A DNA stretch of 64,000 bases, from assembly GCA_023213395.1 (NCBI GenBank), contig CM041465.1, positions 236,909,741 through 236,973,740 on the forward strand. Direction: 5' to 3'. Below, one piece after another: positions 35,160 to 47,240 of the stretch (its first letter is position 1; each line of letters starts with the position of its first letter). The notes below the pieces were generated by a model that was not told where the DNA came from, searched no databases, and saw nothing but the letters and a program-made list of their open reading frames with translations. This DNA is from Cycas panzhihuaensis (lineage: Eukaryota; Cycadophyta). The position numbers and the translations under genes were made by a program.

Positions 35160-35799
35160 TATTGAGAAGACAAGGTCCTAATAACCTAAAACCGCCACCA
35201 AGATCTAAACTGTTTTGCAACTAGTTATAAGATTCAAAATAGAAATTTAACATGCAAGTTTTTAAACTAGAGATAATACAATAAAATTAATTAGAAAGCT
35301 AAAGCATCACATATACATCTAATATAATGTGGTAAAACCCTAGTAGTATGCTAGGGAAATATCAACATAGGAAAGATATGAATCTTTATTATCAAAGAAT
35401 AGAAAAATGTACATAATCTATAGTAGAATGCTCACAACAACAACAACCAACCACCCAACTCTTCATAGTATATCCAATATATCGAACACCATAAACATAA
35501 TGAAAAAACACCCTAAGTCGGGCTATATGAGAGAGTCATACAAGGCATAAATGTCGACTATAGAATCTAGGGTATTTTTAGTGAATGACCTCAACTCTCT
35601 TTACAATTTAGTATGTTTTTCAGTGCTAGATTTTTGGGTTAGGGGCTATCACCACCAAACCCCCTCTTTGTTGGAGGGGTTATAGTACTTTGACCAAGGG
35701 GCTTCACTTGGAACCCCTTGAGGAAGTTTAGGGGGGAAACTATACTGCCAAACTGAAAAACTTTTAGCCTCTAAAACATTGTTGTCACATTATCTAACA
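35160..35799 (-). repeat. C4 5' LTR
   Basis: Same ends and internal landmarks as 29138-29794; 640 bp against 657. I could not find a tRNA-iMet PBS just inside it. Confidence 0.88.
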
Positions 35800-35804
35800 T
35801 AATC
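35800..35804. repeat. C4 target-site duplication, right (TAATC)
   Basis: Matches 29133-29137. Confidence 0.75.
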
Positions 35805-36420
35805 TACCTTTATATCTTTTGGAACACCTTAGGAAACTTAACCTCCACCTTGCATGCAAGTTAGAAAGTTACCTAAAACAAATAATATTTACAATACAAT
35901 CCATAATATTATCTTCTATACACTAGCAACAGAATGTATGCATGATATACAAGCATAAACATTCACCATAAAGAGATAAAGTATGAGAAAAAGTATGAAA
36001 TATAGAAAATGGGGATGGCAGGGGCCTTAGGATGGCACTTGCCTCCCTAATATAAGGGGTTTCCTTGGTTGGGCTAAGAAAAAACTTCTAAAATCCTTAT
36101 AAAGTTGGCAAATAATCAAGGAAAGAGAGGTGAAAATATAGTGACAAGTTCTTGACACTATCATTTAAGAAGTAAATGGGAGAATCAAAGTAATTACTAG
36201 TGTAAAACCATTTGAACACAAGCCAACATGGCCAAAAATGGAGAAGTAAAGGGTGTGTATAAGGAAAGATCCAATACTATGCATAAAGGAGAGGGATTAC
36301 CCAAGAGTGAGAGGGATATGTTATAGACTAACTTGGGCCTACCACAATCCACTAGGTCTGACAAGTAGGCAATAAATGCTTAATTTAAATATTGCTAGTT
36401 GTGGTTGACTATTATAATAG

Positions 36421-36480
36421 TCATACCATAGAGTTTTTCATGGTACTGTGAACTTGTCTATGGTACCATAAAATACTCTG
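36421..36480 (-). promoter_or_regulatory. GB U3 iterons (TGGTACCAT family)
   Basis: Three units of about 20-22 bp on the minus strand: ATGGTACCATAG, CAGTACCATG and TATGGTATGACTATT. This matches the three-unit array of GP, including the closing GACTATT. Confidence 0.65.
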
Positions 36481-36865
36481 CGGTGCCACTATTATTAGTA
36501 AAAAACAACATGGTATTGCAATATTTTATCAAAAATTGACCTCAAAGCTACATAGCATCACTCTTAGCTCCTATAGACTAATCCTAAGGTCACCAAATAA
36601 TAGACCACATGTAGTCAAGGCACAAAATAAAGCCAAATAAAAATCCATGTGTTGAAAATTTGAGAGACTCTAGGGCTATTGGACTGAAGTACTGATCATC
36701 ATCAGCATAAAGGAGGATACGAGCAAACTAAATAGGCATCAAACACATATTAAAACATCATTCTAATCTTAATAATATAGCTCTAAAGCTATGAGTGGAG
36801 AGAGAGATATATACCTTCACTTATGCACCATCATCTCCTGACCCATTCTTAATAGTTGGGAAACA

Positions 36866-37050
36866 TGTAGTAAGTTATGCAAGTGATAAGATATACATCG
36901 CATTCATGAGCTAACTAATTCACTTCGACAAATAGAGAAGGGGTAGAGGTGAGATATGTGGAAATTGCTACCTAACACTCTCACAAACTCAAAACATGGA
37001 AGATGGTGTGTGGAATGCCTAAAACACTTTAAAGGCCTTCCTACTAGGGA
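36866..37050 (-). mobile_element. GC leader fragment
   Basis: About 185 bp between the GC PBS and the start of the GB LTR. It is non-coding. It shows that GB inserted into the GC leader. The rest of GC is not in the window. Confidence 0.6.
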
Positions 37051-37069
37051 GTCCCTAGTATGGTCACCA
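37051..37069 (-). other. GC primer binding site
   Basis: Minus strand TGGTGACCATACTAGGGAC, one base from the CA end of the GC LTR. It is the cleanest version of the family PBS. Confidence 0.78.
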
Positions 37070-38802
37070 GTGAAACACACTAAATCATTAGGGCCTTAGG
37101 ATGGATTCACTTCAAAGTGTGATGTGGGACCTATAGTATAGGATATCTATGTATGTGAATAGATCCTATGATGTTAATTTTGGACATTTGTATACTTCTT
37201 GAGTGCAATGGTAAAGGAATATATATTATCCACCTAGGAAGCTAACTTAAGGGCATGCATGCAAGGGTCTTGTATATGGAGGTGAATTTATGGTTATGTT
37301 GAGATGGATTTTTCTTTCCTTTTTTGTTTTAAACTAAAGGTAATCTAAGGGGTTAAAAGCACATAGACCTAATGCATTCTATATATGTTTTTCTTTTGCA
37401 TGCATTTAAACAACACCCTATTCTAGCTCTTTTAGTATGTTCCTTTACAAATTTGAGACTCACAACAACATAACCCTTCCTCACATCTTAGGTTTATATA
37501 TAATGTAAACAAATACTTGGTCTAACTCCTTACTTCTAAGATGTAATGTATATGTAATATGGTAAGGGGAAAATGTAATTACTCTTTCTTGTTTCCTTTT
37601 TTCTATTTAGGAAGAGAGGGGTATAAAGTATGTAAATCTTATTCCTTTTATTTTTTCTATTCTCTTCTCTTTTTCTTTTCAATTTACAAAAAGTAGAAAG
37701 GGGGAAAAGAAGATATGAAAGTAAACTATGATACCTCCTTTCCTTCCTTTTTTTTTTATTTTAGAAGAAGAAAAAATAAGAATAATAAGCAAATAAAGAA
37801 GTTCTTATGCTTTCTTTCTATTTTTTTTAACATAATGAAAGAGAGAAGTGAAATAGATTAAAGCGTATCTGATAGTTAAGAGGCCAGAGTGCTTGTATTC
37901 CCTTCTAATAAGCCATTAACACTCTCAATATAGTAGACCAAGAGATGGAGCTACTACTTACCACTTTTAAAGGAATTTTGGCACCATTTCTACTTGTTGA
38001 AACTTTTATGGTGAAAAAAAGCATAATAAAAGCTACTAAATTTGAAGAAAAGCAAAAGAAAATGGAATACCAAACTCATCTCCCTAATGACAGTCAATAT
38101 GGGAAGTTGTCATGGCTTGTTTGAGCAATGATGCATAATTAAAAATCTTGTAAACTTATATCACCTTCCTATGCACACGTTAGTACCCTATAGGAATAGT
38201 AAATCTAGAAGAAATCTAATGATATTAGTCATATACAACTCATAAAAAGCAAGTACTCCAAGCATTAAGAAGTAATTCCTAATCTATAAGTAGAAAAGTA
38301 GAATAAATTGGGCTGAGTTTCCTTCGAATAATAATTATCCCCAAATGTATAAAGGATTTCTATGCGTACTTAGGCAAACCTTGCAACTTTTAAAACAACC
38401 AACAAAGCAACAAGTAGAGGGAATAATGAGGAAATACATATCAAATGGGTGGAGGAAAAGTAATGAACCAAACCATAACAAATTAACTAGCTACTCCTAC
38501 CATTTACTCACATAAATATGGTACGGAAATGGTAACAAATACAAAAAGAAGAAGAAGAACCAATCATAATAACTAGAAATGAATTACATTTACCTTTCTT
38601 AGTAGAGTATATGGCTAATGGTAGCAACTTTTTCTCCTCTAAGGACTCTAAATTTGCTTGAGGTGTTTGAGCTTCTAATCTTCAAGTGGGTGCTAGCAAC
38701 ATGCATAAACTACTAAATTCCTATGGAGAATATGTCAATATAATGGAAGGGTCTCACTATCATAAAGGTGTCCTCCTCTCCTTTAGAAAAATGAGGGGAT
38801 TT

Positions 38803-38808
38803 TATAAA
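38803..38808 (-). promoter_or_regulatory. GC LTR TATA-like box
   Basis: Minus strand TTTATAAAATCCCC aligns with CCTATAAAATCCC of the GP LTRs at the same relative position. Confidence 0.5.
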
Positions 38809-39074
38809 TAAAATAAGGGTAGGGAGTTGGTGGTTTCCTATCTATAATATAGGGAAAACCATCAGCCAAAAACCATGGGTTTTCTCATGGCTTGAGGGAT
38901 TTGGCGTTAGGAAGCTCAATATCTAAAAGGATTTGGAACCTCTTGGCCCTCTAAATCTAATAAGGACTGACCTGAGATTGATGTAACTTGCCCAAGACTG
39001 ATATTTATGCGTTTATGAGTCAACTATTACTATAAAACCTAAATCTAGATTGGTACAAATTATACCACAAATAT

Positions 39075-39130
39075 ATTAACAACATTTCAAACATGTTCAT
39101 GGTATTATGAAGTACTTTATGGTACTACTA
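39075..39130 (-). promoter_or_regulatory. GC U3 iterons (TGGTACCAT family)
   Basis: Minus strand AGTACCATAAAG and AATACCATGAAC, two diverged units about 20 bp apart, with a possible third (GTGGTATAA) just below 39075. Confidence 0.5.
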
Positions 39131-39589
39131 TTTTAAAAGGAAATCAAAGTGGTATATAATAGACTAAGTTTTCCTTATTAATTTCTTCATGCAATTAATC
39201 TAAATTCACCAACGGTAGACTTTATAGCAAGACATAATCAACAACAATAGAAAAAAATGAAAATAAGGTTTATTGTGCAAAAACAAGATGAAAATTAATA
39301 AGGAAACATAGTTGTAAGTAAATGGGATAGTACTATTTCTAGCCTAGGAAGTCTAATGGGTGGTCCAAATGGCTAAGGACCAAGGTCTTGCTCATTAGTA
39401 AAAAATAGAAGGATGGACTGATAGACAGATAAGCGTCCAGGCATACATCAATTATATGAACTTAAATATAAACTAGTAAGGAGTAAAAAGGGATGAAGAG
39501 CATACTTATACTTGTTTGCTTGCATATCCAAATTTATTCCCAAAATCTTGGAAGTAGTATCCTTAGAAGGACCATTTAACATACTAAAA

Positions 39590-40656
39590 ACTCTCATAGT
39601 ATAGGAGGGTCAATCAAGCATGAATACTCAGATCTCCTATGTCACTATATACTTATCATATACAACTAAACTCCATAGGTTGATTGACCTATCCTATCCT
39701 AAACTCCCATTGGACCTTAAAGTGATGGACTTGATCCATAAAGATAAGGAAAGGAATGATCAAAGTGAGAGGTTTGAAGGAATTAATACCAAAGGATAGA
39801 TCCACTCATAGAAAAGTTATTAGGGACTCATCAATACTAGTAATAGCTATCACATAAATATAAGAGTGGGCCTATAGTGTTTGCATCTAATTCTAATAAA
39901 TCTTAAGCTCTATAAAATTAAAGAAGATAAAGACCACTACTCTCAATAAGAGGGATGAAGCTCACTTAATTATATATGCCCCACATGTTAATATGTGGTG
40001 AGGATATGTATCCTTCAACTACCTATTCAAAACACTGATAAAAAACTCCTCACCTAAAGGTACAAGACAATTTCTCTCATCTAGTAATAACACTTAGGTA
40101 GAAATAAGATTACCCCTATCTTTAGTGGAAAGAAGGACCTACCCTAAAATAGGCTACAAGAGTAAATAAATCTCATGCTTAATGTATCTGGCATGTAGTT
40201 ATAATTATATGAAAAGAGTAAGTAACCTAGATAAATAAGATGAAATATTACCCCATGGATTTGAGGACATGCAATAAGTATAATTCTCTTCTTTATTGGG
40301 CCTCCAAAAAAACACATGCCAAAGAAAATAGATATGCAAATATGATATACCAAATGCATCAATATGAGAAAGGTTCCTTTTAATCCCTTTCCATTTTATT
40401 TTTTTCCCTTTCTCTTTTCTCTTTTTAAGTAAAATCCTAAGGAAAATCATGAAGAAGATCAAGCAAGAATACTCAAGAATACAAGCAAACTTCCTTTTCC
40501 TAATGATCTTTTTTTTAACTCAAAACTACAAATCAAAATGATGATCTACGATTTCTTTCTATTTATAAATGAAACTACAAAAGTAGGGCTCACAAAAAGC
40601 ACATGGTGGGATGTACCAAATTACTAATTATACTCATTTTTAAAGCTAATTTATAG
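39590..40656 (-). repeat. GD 5' LTR, lower part (with PBS remnant at about 39590-39612)
   Basis: Between the GC LTR start and the GP insertion. CATAGTATAGG near 39596-39606 could be a decayed PBS (complement of CCATACTAGGG), which would put the LTR end near 39613. The rest is non-coding with a T/C-rich tract at 40395-40430, as in the related LTRs. Joined to 55817-57449 it makes an LTR of about 2.7 kb. Confidence 0.5.
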
Positions 40657-40661
40657 CTCAT
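40657..40661. repeat. GP target-site duplication, left (CTCAT)
   Basis: Matches CTCAC at 55812-55816 in four of five bases. Confidence 0.6.
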
Positions 40662-41120
40662 TATTTTTTAGCTTCTAGGAATGGTGTTGATATGATGACA
40701 TATGTAAGTGCAAGTATGCATCTTTATCCTTATTACCCATCACATTTATTATGTCATTTTGATTTATGTGATGCACTGGTTAATTGGCAGACATATGTTG
40801 CTTGTATGTTTTACTTGCTTATATCCCATCTTATGCTGATGATGACTAGGACTCTAGTCCAATGGCCTTAGAGCCTCCTCGTATTTGGTTATTAGTTGGA
40901 AAAGGGATCACTCCACATCCCAACTACTTAATTTTTAGACCTATCCTTATTTATTTAGCCTCATTTCTTTCTCATAATCATTGGTCACCCCTTATTTTAG
41001 GTTTTAGGATTGGATTTTAGGAATTAAAGTGCCCTTAGGGCAAGGCTTAGGCCCCTTTTCCATAATCTATTACTACATTGCTATCTTTTTTAGTGTAGAA
41101 AGTAGTACTATAGAGCAATT

Positions 41121-41180
41121 TGTGGTACCATAGATATATCTGTGGTACCATAGATTTTTCTTTGGTACGACTATTTTGCC
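41121..41180 (+). promoter_or_regulatory. GP 5' LTR iterons, three 20-bp units
   Basis: Perfect 20-bp period: TGTGGTACCATAGATATATC, TGTGGTACCATAGATTTTTC, then a diverged TTTGGTACGACTATTTTGCC. The core GGTACC is palindromic. It lies about 240 bp upstream of the TATA box. Confidence 0.85.
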
Positions 41181-41422
41181 ACTCAGGTGCATCTCCAATA
41201 TCTAAATGACTCTTTTCGCTACCTTATTATGTGGGCCTAGGGTGCCACATTAGCCCAAGTTGGATTGTTGCACTTTTAGGAACCTCATTGGACCTACAAC
41301 ATCATTTTTTATTTAATTTTGTTAAGATTTGAATCTCCCTCCTTAACTCCATCTATGGTTTTGTGGTAGTGGTTTCTCCACGTTATGGGCATGAAACTGC
41401 CACCCTCTCACCTTGTTTTCTC

Positions 41423-41430
41423 CTATAAAA
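41423..41430 (+). promoter_or_regulatory. GP 5' LTR TATA box
   Basis: CTATAAAA, conserved in the 3' LTR at 48905-48912 within CCTATAAAATCCC. It is the likely start point of element transcription. Confidence 0.7.
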
Positions 41431-43190
41431 TCCCTTAAGTTTGAGGGTAGAATATGATAGACCTCCTATCCTTCTTACAGTACCAAAATGTTGTAAAAAT
41501 TCTACCTCAAAAACTCTTCTACTCTTGATACAACTTATATTGCTTTAGAGCTATGGTGGTGACATTAGAGATCAACCCTATGACAACCAAGGAGGTATTA
41601 GAGAGCTTCACATCGAGTAGCTATCGCTTATTGTCTCTTCCCTAGAGTGGACATCCCCCATCTTCCTTGGTTTTCCATCTTATGAGACTCCCTCTCATTC
41701 TTTCCCTCCATGCTTTGTTGTTATTTTGTAGCATAGGTAGGGTTGTGCAAATTTGGTAATTTATTTTCATTATCATAGTAGAAGGTAGGGTTGAATTAGC
41801 TTGATCCTCCCTCCTTCCCTTTGCCTACACATATATTAAGTTGAAAGTTTATGTTGGAGAGGTTTTCCTTGGTATAATTAAGGAAACTACTTATATAGGG
41901 AAGGTCACACCATTCTGGGCTAACCTTCCCTTCCTTATTTCATGTTTATGTTGTTATTGTTTCATTATTTATTGCATGTATATACATACATGATTTATGA
42001 CCATATTGGTTTATTTTTATATAACTAGATTTGTTAAAGGATTGTATAGCATCTTTTCTCTTGATCTAACTTGTAGGGATATGAGTGGGAGACCCTCCAC
42101 CATTTACATTAGGCTTTGAGTCTATAGTATGCCTTAACAAGGTGAGCACTCTGATTTTTATAATTGTAATTGCTTTATTCTTTTCTTTTTTCTTTCATTG
42201 CTTTTATTTATTATCTTTTCACTTGAGGTGGGTAAGTGGAGCCCCCTTTTTCTACTTCAAGCTGGAAATAGGAGATATTAAAGGGAAGATGAGAAGAGGT
42301 AAGGAAGAGTGGCATCACCAACCATCAACCAAATCTAGGTGCATCTCCTTCCTTTCTTCTCATAATTATTTCGTATTTTTATTAACACCTTCACTCTACT
42401 CCTCATTGTAGGAATTTCTACCTCATTATCCATTTGTTTTTAGTTGCATCATCATTAAAAAGGAAAAATAAGGGATAAGTAAGGGTTTATTTCATAGTAG
42501 AAAATCAACAGAAATTAATTTGTAAGAAAGGAAACTTGTTTTCTCTTCCTTTTGTTTTACAAAAAGGAATATTAAAATCAAGGGTGTTTTGGGCTAGGGT
42601 TTATATAGAGAAAGATTCTTTACCTTTCCCCCTCTTTGCTTCCCCCTTGGTTTCATCTTTTTTCCTTTCCTTCAATTGGTATGTATGTTCCTTTTTTTAG
42701 AAATGAAAGAGAAAGTATGTTGAAGAAAAAGAGAGTGATGTTATTTGCTAGTCTTGAACTTCACTTTTTTTTCTTCTTTTCCTTTTACATCTATACAACA
42801 ATAGCAAAAACATACCCTATTTCTTTTGTTTCACTAAGTGGGTTCACACCCATTTAGACCCTTTACCTCTTTCTCTCTTCTGTTTCCCTTTCCTCACCTA
42901 CTATGTGGGTCCCTCATCAAGGGGGTCTACTCACTCATGGTATCCAAGGGGAAGAGGGAATGTTCTAGTTTCTAAATAAGAAAATGTCACCATTCCTTTT
43001 TATCTTCAAAACTCTAAGTGGAGGGAAGGGGACCACACTTATGTGTTCCTAAATTTACACCCATAAGGTGTATAAGTGCCTTACATAGGCCACATTGGAC
43101 TATACTTCACCCCATTCTAGCTCTCACACCCTAAGCCTAGCCTCCCTTAGTGTTGGTAGTCTTAGGTATTCCTAATAGGAGAGATCTCAC

Positions 43191-43210
43191 TCGTGACCAT
43201 ATTAGGGAAT
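43191..43210 (+). other. GP primer binding site
   Basis: TCGTGACCATATTAGGGAAT, one base after the LTR. It differs from the GC site (TGGTGACCATACTAGGGA) by a few substitutions. Confidence 0.7.
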
Positions 43211-43439
43211 GTTGGTTAGGATGATTTAGGTTTCTTTTAGCTTTCTTATACATCTTTTCCCTTACATAGGGCCTATTAGGGTGTCTTTCTTTTAGATTTC
43301 CTATTTGTTACTTCTTTTCCTTCTTCATTCTCTATACTTCCTTAAGTAGAGTAGTTTGCCTATGGATACAACATTTCTCACATCACTTATGTGGTTTACC
43401 TCTTATTGAAGTAGAGCCTATTTATTCCTATATTCCCTC

Positions 43440-45960
43440 ATATGACCAAGAGTCACCAATGGAGGGTTATTCTTTTAATTATCTAAGGACCATTATGATT
43501 TAGATTAGCCTCATCCTAAGGCCCCTTCCTCTCAATATGGTCTTGCTCAAGTTGGTGGGGATCCTATGTATTATCATACCAAGTTTGTTGAAGGTTGCTA
43601 AGACACTCAACTGCTACCTATGCATGTCATAGGGAGTTGTCAACCTAGGTACCCTATTTCATACCCAGAAGGGGTCCCCCTAACTTATCCATCCCATTAT
43701 AGTCATCAAGAGGAAGTTTCCACCTCTTATGACCAATCATATGCTTCTCATTGGGACGTGATTGATTCCCTAAGGGAATGCTTCAAAGTTATAACCATGC
43801 AACCACCTCCCAAGTGGTTGCAATAGTTCCTTTAAACTTTAGATCCCTCATCTTTCATCATCCCCATTATTTCATCCCTTCCTTCTACTTCCTCTACCCT
43901 CTAAGAATTGATTTTAGTAGGGCATGTTTCCACATGTGTCTCTCCTAGCCAATCGATCACTTTAAGTATATAAACCCCTTAAGTGGGGATAAGTATACCT
44001 TCACTTCTAACTAATATTCCCCAACCTATTACTATACTAATCCCTTATTTTCCTTTAATTGTTCCCTTTCCCCTATACCATGTAAGACACAGGGGCATGA
44101 TTTTAATCCATATCTAACTATAAACCATATATGCTTCACTCTACCTTCCTCTAGGGTACATGTCTCAACCCTAGGGGCATTGGGGATCAAATCCCCTTAT
44201 TGTATATGGGGTTACCCCTCCTCTTGGGGGTCCATATGGGAAAAACCCCATTCCCTATCCTCCATTTTGTCAACCTTGTTCTATGCCTTACATAGGTTCT
44301 TCTTTACATGCCTACCCATCTGCTCCTGTGGGAGTGTGTTCTCAACCATTACATTCTTATGCAGCTTATCCCTAAGGTACAACAAGACCCTCTCACACAT
44401 CTTGTTATGTAATAATTCCCTATTTAGGGGCTCTATATTCTTATTTATTATGAGGGATAGCCTACACTTCTACCTCTTATAACCCTCATCAATAAGGGTA
44501 TCATCCCTATAATGCCACCCCTTACTCACCACATATTGGGAGTGGGCATCCCTATACTACATCCCCTTATTCCTAGGTTAACCTACTAATCCAACTAGGG
44601 ACTCATCCCTTTATTGATTGTTGGTTGAACCATTGTTGATCAAGGTGCTAAGGACCAACTTGTCACCTCATCCTCTTGAAGTACATAAGTTTAATAACAT
44701 CTCTTCCCCTGACCCTACTATACATGCTAAGGTATTCTCCATGGCATGCATTGATTATTGGGCCTATGATGATATTCTAATAAATTTTTTTCCTAAATCC
44801 CTCTAGGGAGATGCCCTCAAGTGGTTCTATTATCTCTTTGCCTACTTCATTATAACTTTTTAATAACTAATTCATAAATTTATCAAATAATTTGATGTTA
44901 CCTAACCTTTTGAGAGTGGGGTTAAAGCCCTACTTTCACTTAAACAAGGCTCTTAGGAACTAAATTGTAACTTTGTGTGGTAATTCTATGATCTCCTTCA
45001 TTATTCTAAGGCCATATTACCTAACAAATTAAATCAAGATCCTTTTGTTAATGTGTTGTACCCTTAGGTACACGCTGAGGTCTTAAAAATGAGAGTAATC
45101 TCTTGTGATTCTATCATAGCTAAATGATTAGCATTGGAAGCCATTAAGATCTAAGCTAGTCTTAAGAAGTTTCCAAAGCAATTACAACATCATGATGCAC
45201 CCCCTTCCTCATGTGACTGAAAGAGGCAATAGCCCACTTCTATGCCTCTTATTAGCACAACTGACAAGACCTTAGACCTACTCACATCTGCTATTCACTC
45301 TTTTAAATGAATGGTTAAAGATATTAAGTTATAACTAATTCAAACCTCTCCTAAATCATAATGCCTTATCCATCAAACAACTAAAACCACCTTATCAATG
45401 ACTGCTAATACTACTTCTCAAAGGAAGGTGATATGATCCCATCCTAAAAAGAAGCAGTGTTTTGTCCATAGTGAGTGTTTCTATGATGATTCATAGTGTT
45501 GGAAATAACATCCTAAACTTGCCCTATCCTATGAATCTCCTTCATAGGGTGTTTCCAAACATAATTTGGAGTAGCCTATCCATTATGATTCATTCCCCAA
45601 CCATGAGGAATGGGATCATTCTCGCCAAAATAAGAGAGTAAAGAATAGAAGGCAAACTCCCCCTCCTTCCTCATATCAAGTAAAGGGGTAAGGCTCTAGC
45701 TGATTCCTCTCCTCCTTCTAGCCCTATAACTCACCATCCCTCCTCTTCTCATTATAAAAATAAGGAGAGGAATGTTATCCAACTATTTGAGACTACCTAT
45801 ATATGCCTAGTCACATGATCTTAGGCCTCTAGAGAGGCTAGCAAAACCTCCACCTCTCACTAATAACACCCTATAAATGCTCCTCTAATGAAGATCCTTA
45901 TAGTTATAAAGACTATTCCTATGCACCTAGGGTGATACAATTTTAGGAGGGCACTTCCCC
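43440..45960 (+). pseudogene. GP gag remnant
   Basis: A heavily decayed gag. The N-terminal third is Pro/Ser/Tyr-rich (43620-43826). The core at 44618-44806 reads LRTNLSPHPLEVHKFNN, then ACIDYWAYDDILINFFPKSL, directly matching GA gag. The 'L.P' block (about 45050-45160) and a Pro-rich tail follow. Frequent TAG stops (often where GA keeps Gln or Trp) and frameshifts prevent expression. No zinc knuckle is recognised. Confidence 0.72.
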
Positions 45961-46007
45961 AACCCATAGGGAAGGGGAAGACCTTCTCCATTATTGAAGA
46001 CTTACAC

Positions 46008-46520
46008 TTGGTTTTCATGGGAATGTCCATGATGGATATCTTACGGAGTTTCCCTTGGCAACATATACTTCTTCTAGAGGCTCTTGGTCATAAAGATGCC
46101 CCTATCCATGCTGTAGGTACTACCTCTCTTAGACCTCCTACCATCTTGTTTGACCCTCGAGACCCCCCATCCCTTAGTGAATGGGAATGTTATTGGCACT
46201 ACCCATTTACTATCATCATCGATACTCCTAATTTTACCTTAAAGATGACTATCATAGATAATAGCTCCTTGATCAACATTATGCCTGTGTAAATGATAGA
46301 GGCATGGAGGCTCTCAAGCTTGTTCCTTGGAAATGTTAGGGGTATAATAGGAGTGAGAAGTCCCACTTATGGATGGTGACTATCTCGCTCATCCTAGAGG
46401 GAAAGACCATGATGGCAAACATAGTTATTCTCAACATCAACATTGATTATAACCTCCTATTAAGTCAATTATGGATTGATCAAATGGGAGATATCTACTC
46501 CTCATGATAGGGGTAGCTTA
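46008..46520 (+). pseudogene. GP aspartic protease region
   Basis: Translates as SFPWQHILLLEALGHKDAPI, then a HYPFTIIIDTPNF segment and IDNSSLINIMP (46246-46289), the position of the active site. TMMANIVILNINIDYNLLL and WIDQMGDIYSS follow. It has the same order as in GA. The active-site Gly is replaced, so it is not functional. The first 95 codons are still open. Confidence 0.75.
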
Positions 46521-47240
46521 AATTTTTCCATGAAGGGTAAGTCAAGGTTGTGACTCGTGAGCTTCCTCCCTCTCCTATATCTCCTCCTACTTGTTAGGCT
46601 ATCTTTGATGCTAGAGATAGTGATCCTAATAAGCCTCTTCCCTCTTTCGAGAACCTTTTTAAGGGGTCTAATTATTGCTAGGATGAGCTATGATCTTACC
46701 TTGAACCTAATCTAATTAGGTTTACCCCTATTGGTGTAAGTAGCTATGACTACCTGGCCATTATAAGTGACTTTGAGTCAAATTTTGAGGCCCATGAGCC
46801 CCCTCTACTATGTGTTACTCTTGTTTCCCATACACCTAGGATAACATCCCATGAAGATACTTCCTTTAATTTTGATCCTCTTTCAAGGACCCTTAACCAT
46901 CATTCTAGGCCATGGGGCTTAAGTTGCCATCCACCTTTATATTCTACCCAAGCCATCATGTAGAATCATACTTGCTAGTGCATTGGTCATGTGTGTACCA
47001 TTTCTATGCAATCTCAACCCTCATCAAGTTCCAAGGCCTACCTAATTCAAATGCCATCACCTCATGATGTGTTCTAATATGTGTTGGGTCCCTTACCTAT
47101 TACTACCCTATGATTTGGTTCCAACTAAGTCCCTTCTTTATATGATTCTGATTATGAATCTTAGTTACCATTGTCCTATGATGGACCCTTTTATTATGAT
47201 ATTCCTTTGTCTACTCCTACCCATAGCTTGGATGATAAGT
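46521..47240 (+). pseudogene. GP linker
   Basis: Same acidic linker as in GA (SYDYLAIISDFESNFEAHEPP near 46740-46800) followed by Tyr/Pro/Ser-rich sequence. No domain is recognised. In GA the RT would follow here; in GP it is absent. Confidence 0.55.

Larger units (their letters stand above)
29138..35799 (-). mobile_element. C4: Ty1/copia retrotransposon, minus strand, chimeric 5' half
   Basis: Two LTRs of about 640-660 bp in the same orientation flank pol and part of gag, with a TAATC duplication outside. It is the same family as C1. The 3' half (29795-33370) is normal copia. Between 33370 and 35158 the expected PBS, leader and gag N-terminus are missing and are replaced by sequence similar to 58130-59878. 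The two LTRs differ by roughly 10%. C4 split the LTR of GB. Confidence 0.88.
35800..36865 (-). repeat. GB 5' LTR, upper part
   Basis: Continues the LTR broken by C4. It begins (minus strand) at TGTTTCCC, plus-strand GGGAAACA ending 36865, aligned with the GP LTR start. Removing C4 gives an LTR of about 2.24 kb. It carries the U3 iterons at 36421-36480. No gene is present. Confidence 0.75.
37071..39565 (-). repeat. GC 5' LTR
   Basis: About 2.5 kb. It ends (minus) in TTTCA next to the PBS. Its start near 39565 aligns with the GP LTR start through a ggatgaa-gcatac-tatactt block at 39500-39530. It has T-rich tracts at 37590-37860, iterons at about 39075-39130 and a TATA-like box near 38803. No gene is present. 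Confidence 0.72.
40662..43189 (+). repeat. GP 5' LTR
   Basis: 2528 bp. It starts TATTTTTTAGCTTC where the 3' LTR has TGTTTCCTAGCTTC, and ends ATCTCA. It contains iterons (41121-41180), a TATA box (41423-41430), GGTGAGCACTC (42141), GGTAAGTGGAGCC (42231) and purine/pyrimidine-rich tracts (42160-42220, 42470-42800). Confidence 0.9.

Noticed and set aside
35145-35160. TGGTAAAC as a C4 primer binding site
   Set aside because: Matches the initiator Met tRNA site only over the first five bases and belongs to the R1 sequence.
42085-42411. 108-codon plus-strand open frame in the GP LTR
   Set aside because: Phe/Ser/Leu-rich translation of T-rich LTR sequence; not open in the 3' LTR as far as I can read.
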